Shown: positions 51,159-59,860 of the stretch, piece by piece
Layout of the letters: every line of letters begins with the position of its first letter
How positions within the stretch are numbered: the first letter of the stretch is position 1
Origin: CAYXDO01 sp964463485
Lineage (GTDB): Bacteria; Myxococcota; Kuafuiibacteriia; Kuafuiibacteriales; Kuafuiibacteriaceae
DNA length: 64,000 nucleotides
Assembly: GCA_964463485.1 (NCBI GenBank)
Contig: CAYXDO010000018.1
Span: 1 to 64,000 of the forward strand
Direction: 5' to 3'
Translations under genes and position numbers: made by a program
Notes under the pieces: generated by a model
The model's input: the letters and a program-made list of their open reading frames with translations, nothing else
What the model was told of the DNA's origin: nothing
Databases searched by the model: none

Positions 51159-52153
51159 CTCCAACCGCCCCCCCGGACGACCGCGCGCCGTTTGGTTCTG
51201 CGACAAACATGCGCTTTTCTGGTCATGAAACATTCGCGGTCCGATACACGTGGATTCCGAAGGCCTTTCGCTACCTCTCCCACGAATCATCATCGTTCAA
51301 GGATGAAGAGAACGTGATGGTCGAGCTTGGTCTCGGCAAGAACATGGTGCGCTCACTTCGATTCTGGTTGGAGGCGTTTGGATTAGCGAAGCCTTCTGAC
51401 GAGGGGCTGACGCTCACGGAATTCTCGCGCGCCATTCTGTCACCGGGCGGCCTTGATCCTTTTCTCGAAGATCCCAAGACTCTCTGGCTTCTGCACGCCC
51501 AGCTGAGTATGCGCTCCCAGGACGCGATTTGCGCCTGGGACGTCTTGGTAAATCGTTGGAACAAGGGCGAATTTTCGAAGTCAGAGGCGGTGAGGGCATT
51601 TCGTCGCGAATCGGAGCGGTACGCCAGCAAACCTCACTCCGACGTCACGCTCAGTCAGCATTTCGACGTGTTTATCCACACCTATGTCCCAACTCACTCA
51701 AGGAGCGTCGGTCTAGAAGAGACGCTAGACTGCCCCTTGAAGGAGTTGCTCCTCGTCGAACCGCATGGGGAACGTCGTAACGGGGCGGACGGACGACGCG
51801 AAACAGTTTACAGGTTTAATCGCGACCCGAAGCCGGAAATCAGCGCTCCGCTCTTCGAGTACGTGATCGACCAGGCGTTCGCTGTGCACAAACAGACCGA
51901 GAGCTCACGCACTTTGCGTGAACTTCTGTACGGCCCGTATGGGCCCGGCCAAGTTCTGCGACTGCCTGAAGACGACCTTCGCGTGCGCATCGAAGACCTG
52001 GCTGAATCCCAACCACGCAGGTACAAACTCCAAATGTCGGCAGTGCAAATGGTGCTGCACCGAAGCAAGCCCGTTGCGGACGAAAGTCCCGAAGAGCGAA
52101 GTGAGATCGAGGATCGTTTGCTTGGTGCAGTTTACTCGCAGGTGTCGCCGTGA
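51155..52153 (+). CDS. sspB: DUF4007 protein (SspB-like)
   Basis: 332 residues from GTG 51155 (GTGA overlap); ATG 51209 is an alternative at the conserved MRFSGHETFAVRYTWIPKAF. This phrase and MVELGLGKNMVRSLRFWLEA define DUF4007, the family of SspB, reported as the nickase of single-strand phosphorothioation. The C-terminal half (FEYVIDQAFAVHKQTESSRT) fits the same family. It ends in a GTGA overlap with the large ATPase. Confidence 0.85.
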   Translation: MTPTAPPDDRAPFGSATNMRFSGHETFAVRYTWIPKAFRYLSHESSSFKDEENVMVELGLGKNMVRSLRFWLEAFGLAKPSDEGLTLTEFSRAILSPGGLDPFLEDPKTLWLLHAQLSMRSQDAICAWDVLVNRWNKGEFSKSEAVRAFRRESERYASKPHSDVTLSQHFDVFIHTYVPTHSRSVGLEETLDCPLKELLLVEPHGERRNGADGRRETVYRFNRDPKPEISAPLFEYVIDQAFAVHKQTESSRTLRELLYGPYGPGQVLRLPEDDLRVRIEDLAESQPRRYKLQMSAVQMVLHRSKPVADESPEERSEIEDRLLGAVYSQVSP

Positions 52154-55100
52154 TTGTTGCGAACAAGAACCCACCGGCAAAGGCAGCCCGCGATTCCACT
52201 GGGCAGCCAATCAGTTCGCTATTCACCACGCCCGCTCGCTACCTGCGGAGCGTACATCTCGAGCGAGATTTCCACGATCCGAACGTCCTCCGACAGTACG
52301 TTCTGACCGACAGCATGAGGCGACCCTTCGAGCGAATTATTGAGGGCGTTCGCAGCGGGTCGACGCGCAGAGCGTGGCGCATCACGGGTGACTTCGGAAC
52401 GGGCAAATCGTCCTTCGCGCTCGCGCTCGCACATCTGCTTCGAAGTCCAAAGCCTGTGAGAGAGGCCAAGGAATTGTTTGCCAGGCTAAAACTCAACCCG
52501 CCTGGAAAGCCATTCTTACCTGTTCTAGTCACCGGCCGCAGAGAGCAGCTCGTCCCGGCGATTGCGGAAGCCGCAGGGCGCTGCGCCGCCGAGCTCCGGA
52601 TTTCCGATCGGGAGACAAATGGGCACTTCCGCAATGCACGCACTGGCGACGTCGGCGCGTTGCTAAAGGGTCTCTCATCCCTCGCTGAGAAAGTCGGCGG
52701 CGTCTTGTTGGTGCTCGACGAATTGGGTAAATTCTTGGAGCACGCGGCCGCACATTCAGAGCACGACGACGTCTATGCCCTGCAGCAGCTCGCCGAGCAG
52801 GCCAGCAGAAGCGCAGCAACCCCAATTTTGCTCCTAGGACTCCTTCATCAGGGGTTTCAAGCGTACGCCGATCCGCTGCCAACGGAAGCGCGATTAGAAT
52901 GGGAAAAGGTGGCGGGAAGGTTCGAAGAACTAGCGTTCGACCAGCCGCTGCCGCACACAATGGCCCTCGCTGCCGCGGCGCTTGGGTTGCGCACATCCCA
53001 CCTACCGCCACGCACTCTTGAGGTCCTTCGTCGCCTTGTGCGTCGGGCGCTGGACTGCGGGTGGACGCAACCCAACTCGAGTGATGCCTACGCGGCGGTG
53101 TACCCGCTACATCCGACCGTACTGCCCGTACTTGTGCGATTCTTCGCTCGTTTTGGACAGCACGAACGCTCGCTGTACAACTTTCTGCTCTCCCACGATG
53201 TGGGTGCGCTGCAGGACTTTTCGCTCCGTCCTGCGACTGCGTGCAGTTGGTACACCATCGCCGACTTCTACGAGTACGTCCGAGCTGCGTTCGGCCACTC
53301 ACTGGGTGGTGGTAGCTATCGGAGCTACTGGTCGCGCCTCGTGGATACGATCGACGGCATCCCGGATCTCAAAGACGACGAGGCCAGGGTACTCCGCGCG
53401 GTGGCTCTGCTGAACGTCGTCGACGCAGAGCACATGCGTGCAGACCCCGCAATGATCGCCGCAGCTCTGTGGAAGGGAGAAGAGGACCGCGTGGCGGCAG
53501 CTATCGACGCCTTGCGCACACGAGGCGTTTTGTTCGCCCGCCCCAGTGGTGACCTGCGTCTCTGGCCCGCCACGAGCCCAAACCTCCACGATATCCGCGA
53601 AGACGCCATCAAGGCGCTCGGTCTGCCGGAGCCAGTCAGCAGGCAGGTGCCTCATCTTCTGGCGGCACCACCAATTCTGGCTCGCCGCCATGCAATCGAG
53701 ACCGGGACCTTGCGGTATTTCGATGTCCGTTATGTTACACCAGAGGTGCTCGTTGAGAGTGCAGCCTCGACTTCGGCCGATGGTCTGCTCCTGGCGGCGC
53801 TCTGCGAGACCGAGGAGGATCGGACCCGCGCGGTCGCGGAGGCGAAGAAGTTGCGGCTCCAGCACGCGCTCGTATGCCTTTCTTCTCCTCTGGGGATTTT
53901 GCAGCGCGACCTTCATGAGGTCCGCGTCTGGCAATGGGTGCTGGATCATACCCCGGAACTAGCTCAGGATTCGTATGCCAGGGCAGAAGCGTCTCGATTC
54001 CACGCAAACGCGTTACGGACGCTGAGCCGCCGCCTCACGGAGTGCTTGCCTGTCAGGCTTGCCTCAGCGCCGAAAGCCTCTTGGTTCTATCGCGGCGAAC
54101 AAATCGCGCTTCCGCCGCAGGGCGTAACGGCCTTCCTGTCCAGGATCTGCGAAGACGCCTATCCAGAGGCGCCGCGGATTTCGCATGACTTACTAAATCG
54201 GCAGGCACTGAGTTCGGCAGGTGCAGCCGCACGTAGTCGCCTGATTGAGAGGATGTTCACGCACGCAGAGCAGCCTGATCTCGGCCTTGACCCGACCAAA
54301 GCCCCACCGGAACGGAGCATGTACCTGAGTGTCCTATTGCGCGGACGCGTGCACCGAGAAATCTCGCCGGGACGTTTCGGCATCGCTCTTCCGATTGAAA
54401 ATGATGACCCTCTTCACCTGTTTCCAGCGCTCGAATACATGCGAAAAATGCTCGTGTTCGATCCGGACGCTCGGTGCTCGGTCGAATCGATGCTGCGGGG
54501 CCTGTCGGCTCCGCCGTTCGGAGTGCGAGCCGGTGTGGCTGTCGTCCTGCTTGCAATTCTTCTCACGGCTCACGGACACGAGATTGCGATCTACGAAGAT
54601 GGAACCTTCATACCGCGGATGGACGCCGCGGCGTTCCTCCGTCTCACAAAGGCGCCTACAACTTTTCACCTCCAATGGGCCGCTATTAGTGGCGTCCGCG
54701 CAGCTGTTTTCGCTCGTCTCGCGGAAGTGTTTGCAACGCGTGCTACCACCGACGGTCTGCTCGATGTAGTCACGCCACTGTGCGTGTTCGTGGCTCAACA
54801 GTTGCCAGAGCATGCCCGGCGTACGCACGCGATTAGCGAGATCGCGATCCGCGTTCGCGAGGCTCTCACGACGGCGCACGATCCCGCCGCGATGCTCTTC
54901 AGAGACCTACCTCATGCATGCGGTTTTGCTCCCTTCGGTACCCAGGACGAACCGGACGCGGCCACAATCAGTGGTTACGTAACCGCACTCCAAAGGGCGA
55001 TCGAAGAGCTCCGTGCGGCCTATCCGTTGCTGCTTCGTAGAATCGAAGGAATGCTTCTGGAGCAACTTCGGATCGCTCAGCCAATCCATCGCGAGAAGCT

Positions 55101-55557
55101 CGCGAAGACAGCCTCGGGCGTGGCCCTCCGTGCGACTCACGACTTAGCGCTCAAGGCGTTTGCGCTTCGGCTCGCAGACCACCGGCTTCCATCAGATCCG
55201 TGGCTTGAGGCCGTGGGCAGCACCGTCATCGCGAAGCCTCCGCGAAAGTGGCTCGATGTCGATGAGGAGCGGTTCCGGGTGGATCTGGCGGGCCTCGTAG
55301 AACGTTATCGTCGGCTTCAGCAGCTGGACGCACTTGTGACGAGTGATACACCGGTGGCGTTCCACATTGGTCTCATGAGCCTGGACGGCGCCTCTCGGGA
55401 GCAGGTTGTCGAGCTTCTCCCGGGGCAGCAAGGCGCCTTGACTGCGAGCTTGGAGGAGTTCGCGCGGGTGCTGCCCCAGGATCGCATGGTACGATTGTTG
55501 GCTCTCTCGAAGCTCCTCTGGGACGAACTCCGAGCGCCAGGGGCAGAAGTCAAGTGA
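52150..55557 (+). CDS. sspC: Large ATPase (SspC-like)
   Basis: 1135 residues from GTG 52150. The N-terminus has an ATPase domain with Walker A ITGDFGTGKSSFALALAH (about residues 80-87) and Walker B GGVLLVLDELGKFLEHAA near 185. The remaining ~900 residues are long, mostly helical and without a second recognisable motif. SspC is the ATPase of the SspABCD phosphorothioation complex, and the gene sits in the expected place between sspB and sspD with GTGA overlaps at both ends. The assignment rests on order and motif. Confidence 0.8.
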   Translation: MIVANKNPPAKAARDSTGQPISSLFTTPARYLRSVHLERDFHDPNVLRQYVLTDSMRRPFERIIEGVRSGSTRRAWRITGDFGTGKSSFALALAHLLRSPKPVREAKELFARLKLNPPGKPFLPVLVTGRREQLVPAIAEAAGRCAAELRISDRETNGHFRNARTGDVGALLKGLSSLAEKVGGVLLVLDELGKFLEHAAAHSEHDDVYALQQLAEQASRSAATPILLLGLLHQGFQAYADPLPTEARLEWEKVAGRFEELAFDQPLPHTMALAAAALGLRTSHLPPRTLEVLRRLVRRALDCGWTQPNSSDAYAAVYPLHPTVLPVLVRFFARFGQHERSLYNFLLSHDVGALQDFSLRPATACSWYTIADFYEYVRAAFGHSLGGGSYRSYWSRLVDTIDGIPDLKDDEARVLRAVALLNVVDAEHMRADPAMIAAALWKGEEDRVAAAIDALRTRGVLFARPSGDLRLWPATSPNLHDIREDAIKALGLPEPVSRQVPHLLAAPPILARRHAIETGTLRYFDVRYVTPEVLVESAASTSADGLLLAALCETEEDRTRAVAEAKKLRLQHALVCLSSPLGILQRDLHEVRVWQWVLDHTPELAQDSYARAEASRFHANALRTLSRRLTECLPVRLASAPKASWFYRGEQIALPPQGVTAFLSRICEDAYPEAPRISHDLLNRQALSSAGAAARSRLIERMFTHAEQPDLGLDPTKAPPERSMYLSVLLRGRVHREISPGRFGIALPIENDDPLHLFPALEYMRKMLVFDPDARCSVESMLRGLSAPPFGVRAGVAVVLLAILLTAHGHEIAIYEDGTFIPRMDAAAFLRLTKAPTTFHLQWAAISGVRAAVFARLAEVFATRATTDGLLDVVTPLCVFVAQQLPEHARRTHAISEIAIRVREALTTAHDPAAMLFRDLPHACGFAPFGTQDEPDAATISGYVTALQRAIEELRAAYPLLLRRIEGMLLEQLRIAQPIHREKLAKTASGVALRATHDLALKAFALRLADHRLPSDPWLEAVGSTVIAKPPRKWLDVDEERFRVDLAGLVERYRRLQQLDALVTSDTPVAFHIGLMSLDGASREQVVELLPGQQGALTASLEEFARVLPQDRMVRLLALSKLLWDELRAPGAEVK

Positions 55558-56363
55558 CTGCGGTACGGCACATTCTTAGCCTCTCCGGCGGCAAGGACAG
55601 CGCAGCGCTGGCGATCTATATGCGCGACCGCGTAGCTGAGATGGAGTACATCTTTCACGATACCGACAAGGAACTTCCAGAAACAATGGAGTACCTGGGT
55701 CGGCTCGAGGCCATTCTGGGCCGACCCATTACCCGCACCTCCCCAACCGACACGTTCGATCATTGGCTGAAAGTCTACGGAGACATGATCCCCTCCAACT
55801 CGCGCCGGTGGTGTACCCGCAGGTTGAAGCTCAAGCCATTTGAAGATTACGTAGGTGATGATCCGGTGGTGAACTACATCGGCCTCCGCGCCGATGAACG
55901 ACGGACCGGGTACATCAGCACGAAACCCAACATCACCGCTCGTTACCCGTTCCAGGAAGATGGCTTGGTCCGGGCAGACATTATCCGTATCCTTGAGGAG
56001 AGTGGGCTCGGGCTACCCCAGTACATGGACTGGGGCCGCACCAGAAGCGGCTGCTACTTCTGCTTCTATCAACAGCGAATTGAGTGGGTGCGCCTGAAAC
56101 AAGTACATCCAGAGCTGTTCGACAAGGCAAAGGAGTATGAACGGCGCAGCATTGAGCGTACGAAGGGCTTTACATGGACTCAGGGTGAAACACTAGAGGA
56201 GTTGGAGCGTCCGGACCGGATGCAACAGATCACCCGTGAGTGGGAAGCCAGTCAGGAGCGGAAAAAGGCAAATCGCAAGAATCGCACCCTTGCGGAAACT
56301 ATTGGTGGATATGTCGACGACGAGCCGCATGAGCGCGATGGTTGCTTGATTTGCAGCATCTGA
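55554..56363 (+). CDS. sspD: PAPS-reductase-like ATP pyrophosphatase (SspD/DndC-like)
   Basis: 269 residues from GTG 55554 (GTGA overlap). The PP-loop is ILSLSGGKDSAALAI at residues 7-21. RRWCTRRLK, SGCYFCFYQQRIEW and the terminal CLICS provide cysteines fitting an iron-sulfur cluster, as in DndC/SspD. The protein would adenylate or otherwise activate the DNA phosphate for sulfur insertion. It is shorter than typical DndC (about 500 residues), which supports the Ssp rather than the Dnd branch. Confidence 0.88.
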   Translation: MTAVRHILSLSGGKDSAALAIYMRDRVAEMEYIFHDTDKELPETMEYLGRLEAILGRPITRTSPTDTFDHWLKVYGDMIPSNSRRWCTRRLKLKPFEDYVGDDPVVNYIGLRADERRTGYISTKPNITARYPFQEDGLVRADIIRILEESGLGLPQYMDWGRTRSGCYFCFYQQRIEWVRLKQVHPELFDKAKEYERRSIERTKGFTWTQGETLEELERPDRMQQITREWEASQERKKANRKNRTLAETIGGYVDDEPHERDGCLICSI

Positions 56364-56370
56364 GGTTGAA

Positions 56371-58260
56371 ATGACCGCCGACCAACTCAATACGCCCGTG
56401 CACTGGATCCAGTTTCTCAGGCAATACGGACCCCTGCCATCGAACGAGAATCAGTATGACGAGCACATCCTCAAGGCCGCTCGACGCCTTCGGGTGGATC
56501 CGCTCTGCTTCGAGCACCCCGCGCAATCTGAGGTGATCGCGGCGATTACGAAAGGAAGTCCATGCTCGGTCGTGCTCACCGGGACGGCTGGGGACGGAAA
56601 GACACATCTTTGTCGACAGATCTGGGAGCACCTGAGCGGTGACGCAGGCGCATGGGCATCGAAGAGCCCCTATCTGAGTACACCACTGCCCGTTATCTCG
56701 CCGAATGCGGACGTTGGGCCGCGAAATCTCCACGTGATTCGCGACCTCAGTGCTTTTGTTCCGCACCGTGGCCAAGAGTGGGCGTCGGACAGAGCTCAAC
56801 TTCTGGATCGGTTCAGCAAGGCAGTCTTCCGGCCGTCTGAGGAGCCGGATGTCTTCCTGATCGCGGCAAACGATGGGCAGCTCACGGAAGCCTGGTCGAC
56901 GCTTCCGGACGGCCACGAGCGCGTGGTCCAGATGCGAATGCTGCTCGAAGAGTTGCTCGTAGAGGATCAGCAGTCTAAGGATGGCATTCCACTCCGGTTG
57001 TTCAACCTGAGTCGTTGGTCCTCAAGCGAGCTCCTGAACCGAGCCCTCGACGCGCTACTCAACCATCCTGGATGGACGGCGTGCGGGTCGCTGAATGCGG
57101 GGTCAGGTGAGTTTTTCGGTTCCGCGTGCCCCATTCGGGAGAATTATAGAAGGTTGCGCGAACCGCTGATGCAGGCACGGCTCAAGGCCCTTCTAATGCT
57201 CTGCGACTATTGTGGATCACACATTCCGATCCGTCAGATCCTGCTCCTGCTGTCGAACGCAATCCTCGGTCATCCCGACGTGCGTGACCGTCTAATGACC
57301 GCCGCCGACGTGCCCGTTCTGATTAGAGACTGCAAGATCTTCGGAGCGAACGTCTACCGAAACCTATTCGGAGGCAATCTTCGAGAGTCGCGTCGGGAGG
57401 GGACGCTGATTTTTTCCGCGTTCGAGCGATTCGGCATCGGCCAAGAGACCGCGAATCGGATCGACAACCTCCTGATTTTCGGTTCCGAGGAAGATGTGCT
57501 TCGCCCCTACTACGACCGCTATCTCGCAGCTGATTTGTTTTACGGAGCGACCTCGGCTTTTAGAGCCGATCAACGCGAGTACGTGGAGGGTGGCGACGAG
57601 GACGGGGAACGCAACGCTGCGTTTTTGGCGCAGCTTACGGCGCAACGACAGGGTCTTTTCTTCAAGATCTCCGAAGCTGACCTGAACGACCTTCGATTGT
57701 GGGAACTCACCGTCTTCCACTATGCGGGGGAGTATCTCGCTAGGGTCGTGGAGCCACTTGGATCAAAGCGTCCCGTGGACCGTGGGATCCTTGCACGTTT
57801 GGTACGAGGCTTGAATCGCGTGTTCACGGGTCGTCTAGTGACAGACGACCGCGAGTTTCTCCTCGCAACTGATGCAAAAGCGTCTTTTGGGCGGGTCAGC
57901 CAACTCCTGGAGGACAAGATCTCGGTCGCCGTCCGGGGAGAGGAACGAGTCGACCTTGTGTCGCGAGGGCGACTGCCCGTTCTCCGGGTCCAACTCGCGC
58001 GCGACATGCACGAGGAACTCGCCTTACACCTTACGCGATACGAGTTCCTCGTTCGAGTGGCGGATGGAGCGCTGCCCAACTCGTTCAGCAAGGAATGCTA
58101 CGAAGACATGCTAGCCTTCAAGTCTCGTCTGCTTCGATCGCTCATGGCGCGGAGGGAACGTGACGGCGACGGCTACGCCAGTGAGCTGTTCTTTCAAATG
58201 CTCGACGTGGACGAGACGGGTCGCGCACGGGTGACGCCCTTGGAGGTGATGGATGCCTGA
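56371..58260 (+). CDS. ATPase of the restriction module (SspF/DptF-like)
   Basis: 629 residues, 7 bases after sspD. Walker A is VVLTGTAGDGKTHLCRQI near residue 70. Walker B may be DVFLIAANDGQLTEAW, which has an unusual NDGQ. The middle contains LKALLMLCDYCGSHIPIRQI and LSNAILGHPD. It is the first of three genes that by order and size match SspFGH, the module reported to damage DNA lacking phosphorothioate; DptF of Dnd systems is a related alternative. It overlaps the next gene by 8 bases. Confidence 0.7.
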   Translation: MTADQLNTPVHWIQFLRQYGPLPSNENQYDEHILKAARRLRVDPLCFEHPAQSEVIAAITKGSPCSVVLTGTAGDGKTHLCRQIWEHLSGDAGAWASKSPYLSTPLPVISPNADVGPRNLHVIRDLSAFVPHRGQEWASDRAQLLDRFSKAVFRPSEEPDVFLIAANDGQLTEAWSTLPDGHERVVQMRMLLEELLVEDQQSKDGIPLRLFNLSRWSSSELLNRALDALLNHPGWTACGSLNAGSGEFFGSACPIRENYRRLREPLMQARLKALLMLCDYCGSHIPIRQILLLLSNAILGHPDVRDRLMTAADVPVLIRDCKIFGANVYRNLFGGNLRESRREGTLIFSAFERFGIGQETANRIDNLLIFGSEEDVLRPYYDRYLAADLFYGATSAFRADQREYVEGGDEDGERNAAFLAQLTAQRQGLFFKISEADLNDLRLWELTVFHYAGEYLARVVEPLGSKRPVDRGILARLVRGLNRVFTGRLVTDDREFLLATDAKASFGRVSQLLEDKISVAVRGEERVDLVSRGRLPVLRVQLARDMHEELALHLTRYEFLVRVADGALPNSFSKECYEDMLAFKSRLLRSLMARRERDGDGYASELFFQMLDVDETGRARVTPLEVMDA

Positions 58261-59857
58261 CGCGAACGACCTGTCCGAACTGCTTCACGTCCCCGATTCA
58301 CTTCGGTCGCGAAGGAGCGTCGATTCGCGCAACCCGCGTTCCGATCATCGGAATGCGAGTCCATGGCTTGACGAATATATGTGGGGGCACCGCCTCTTCG
58401 ACTCGCAAAGCCCGTGGCTGATCTTCCTCGAATTCCTCAGTGTCGCGGAAGGATTGTCAGACGACGCCCGTCTCCTCACGAACGACGCCCCATACCCGCT
58501 CACATTCAAGCCCGCGCAACGCATGTACCTACGGAACATCCTTTTCAGCAGCGACGAAGCGATGCGCAACGCGACAGAAGAACCAGAGGCGCGGGGGTGG
58601 GATACGTTCATCTCCCAAATGGAAGAGAACGCCCTGGGCATCCCAGTTCCTGTCAGCTTCGCTTACCTACGCACTCACTTCAGCTCATTCGCCGACTTCT
58701 CCCAGGTTCTCAGACTCCTCCGAGCATCAACAGTGGAGCGCGAATCGAACAAGCGCTGGTCGTCTCGGTTCTTGTTCCCGTTTGGACCGCACTCCGTGTA
58801 TGAGGATCTGAACGTCAAACCGAATAAGGGTGCGCCCAGCCGTGAGTACATCAACTTCGGCCGAACGGGCGAGCTTATGTACCTGATGATCGCGCGCTCG
58901 GGGCTGCGCGAACGGCTGGAACCGATCGTCGGCCAGATGGTTCGACCCGGGCTTCGGTGGGACCGACTAGTCTCGTTCCTCGAGCCTCCGGGTGGGGATC
59001 CCAGGCGCGAAACGCGGGGCCTCTCTTACCTCCCGTACAGCAACCACCCCATTTTTGATGCGCTGGCCCAAGACTGGGTCAGCATTTCCGAGCTGAAGCT
59101 CCCTACGTATGACAAGTATCCTCATCTTGTAACGCTCGGCTCGCTCCACCTCGTTCGGTACTTTCTCACGATCGCTGCGGCTTGGGACGACCAGGGCGAC
59201 GGGATAGGCAATCCCTCGATTGTGTGCGAGATTATTGCGCCCAGGAAGACGCTGGTACGAGAACTATCGCTCCAGAGCTTCGGATTCAATGATGGGCTCT
59301 CTACAGCGGCAATCGAGCGGACCGTCTCAAAGATCGAGCAGACGGCCGCGTGGAACAATGCCGCGGTGAACGGGTACGGGGAGTGCCTCCGACTCCTGAT
59401 CGATGCTCTGAACTGGGATGCGGGTACATACTCAGCCTCGAACCAGCCGGCAGATCTTCTGAATGGCCTCAAGACAGAAGCTCGTCGTCGGCATCGTCAG
59501 TACCTTGCTCAGTTCCACCGATCAGTGGGGAGGGCGATCGGACTCGTCTCTCGCCGGGCAACCAACCGCTTCCGGTATGCCCCCACCGACGAACTGATGA
59601 AGACTCTTCTGTTGGCTGCGGTGCCTCACCGGATGGAGTTTGGGGAGTTTCTGCGTGAGCTCCACGTCCGCTATGGGCTTGTCGTCGGGCCGCGCGAGGC
59701 TGCGGTCGCGCTAGATCGCGAAGACTTCGATCAGAAGGCGTTCCAAGCTAACGCAGTGCGTCTCGAGGAGCGGCTCGCAAGTCTTGGGCTGCTCCGACGC
59801 TTGTCAGATGCATGCGCGTACGTGATCAATCCTTACGCGGCGGATGTCGGGAGGTAG
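58253..59857 (+). CDS. Companion protein of the restriction module (SspG/DptG-like)
   Basis: 534 residues from ATG 58253, overlapping the preceding gene. No catalytic motif stands out. The N-terminal half is aromatic-rich (YMWGHRLFDSQSPWLIFLEF), and the C-terminal part is helical with a winged-helix-like end (LRELHVRYGLVVGPREAAVA). Position between an ATPase and a very large protein is that of SspG or DptG. Assignment is by synteny only. Confidence 0.6.
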   Translation: MPDANDLSELLHVPDSLRSRRSVDSRNPRSDHRNASPWLDEYMWGHRLFDSQSPWLIFLEFLSVAEGLSDDARLLTNDAPYPLTFKPAQRMYLRNILFSSDEAMRNATEEPEARGWDTFISQMEENALGIPVPVSFAYLRTHFSSFADFSQVLRLLRASTVERESNKRWSSRFLFPFGPHSVYEDLNVKPNKGAPSREYINFGRTGELMYLMIARSGLRERLEPIVGQMVRPGLRWDRLVSFLEPPGGDPRRETRGLSYLPYSNHPIFDALAQDWVSISELKLPTYDKYPHLVTLGSLHLVRYFLTIAAAWDDQGDGIGNPSIVCEIIAPRKTLVRELSLQSFGFNDGLSTAAIERTVSKIEQTAAWNNAAVNGYGECLRLLIDALNWDAGTYSASNQPADLLNGLKTEARRRHRQYLAQFHRSVGRAIGLVSRRATNRFRYAPTDELMKTLLLAAVPHRMEFGEFLRELHVRYGLVVGPREAAVALDREDFDQKAFQANAVRLEERLASLGLLRRLSDACAYVINPYAADVGR

Positions 59858-59860
59858 ACA

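Noticed and set aside
55554..56363. Assimilatory sulfate reduction CysH
   Set aside because: Context and the Cys pattern fit DndC/SspD; no other sulfate-assimilation genes in the window.
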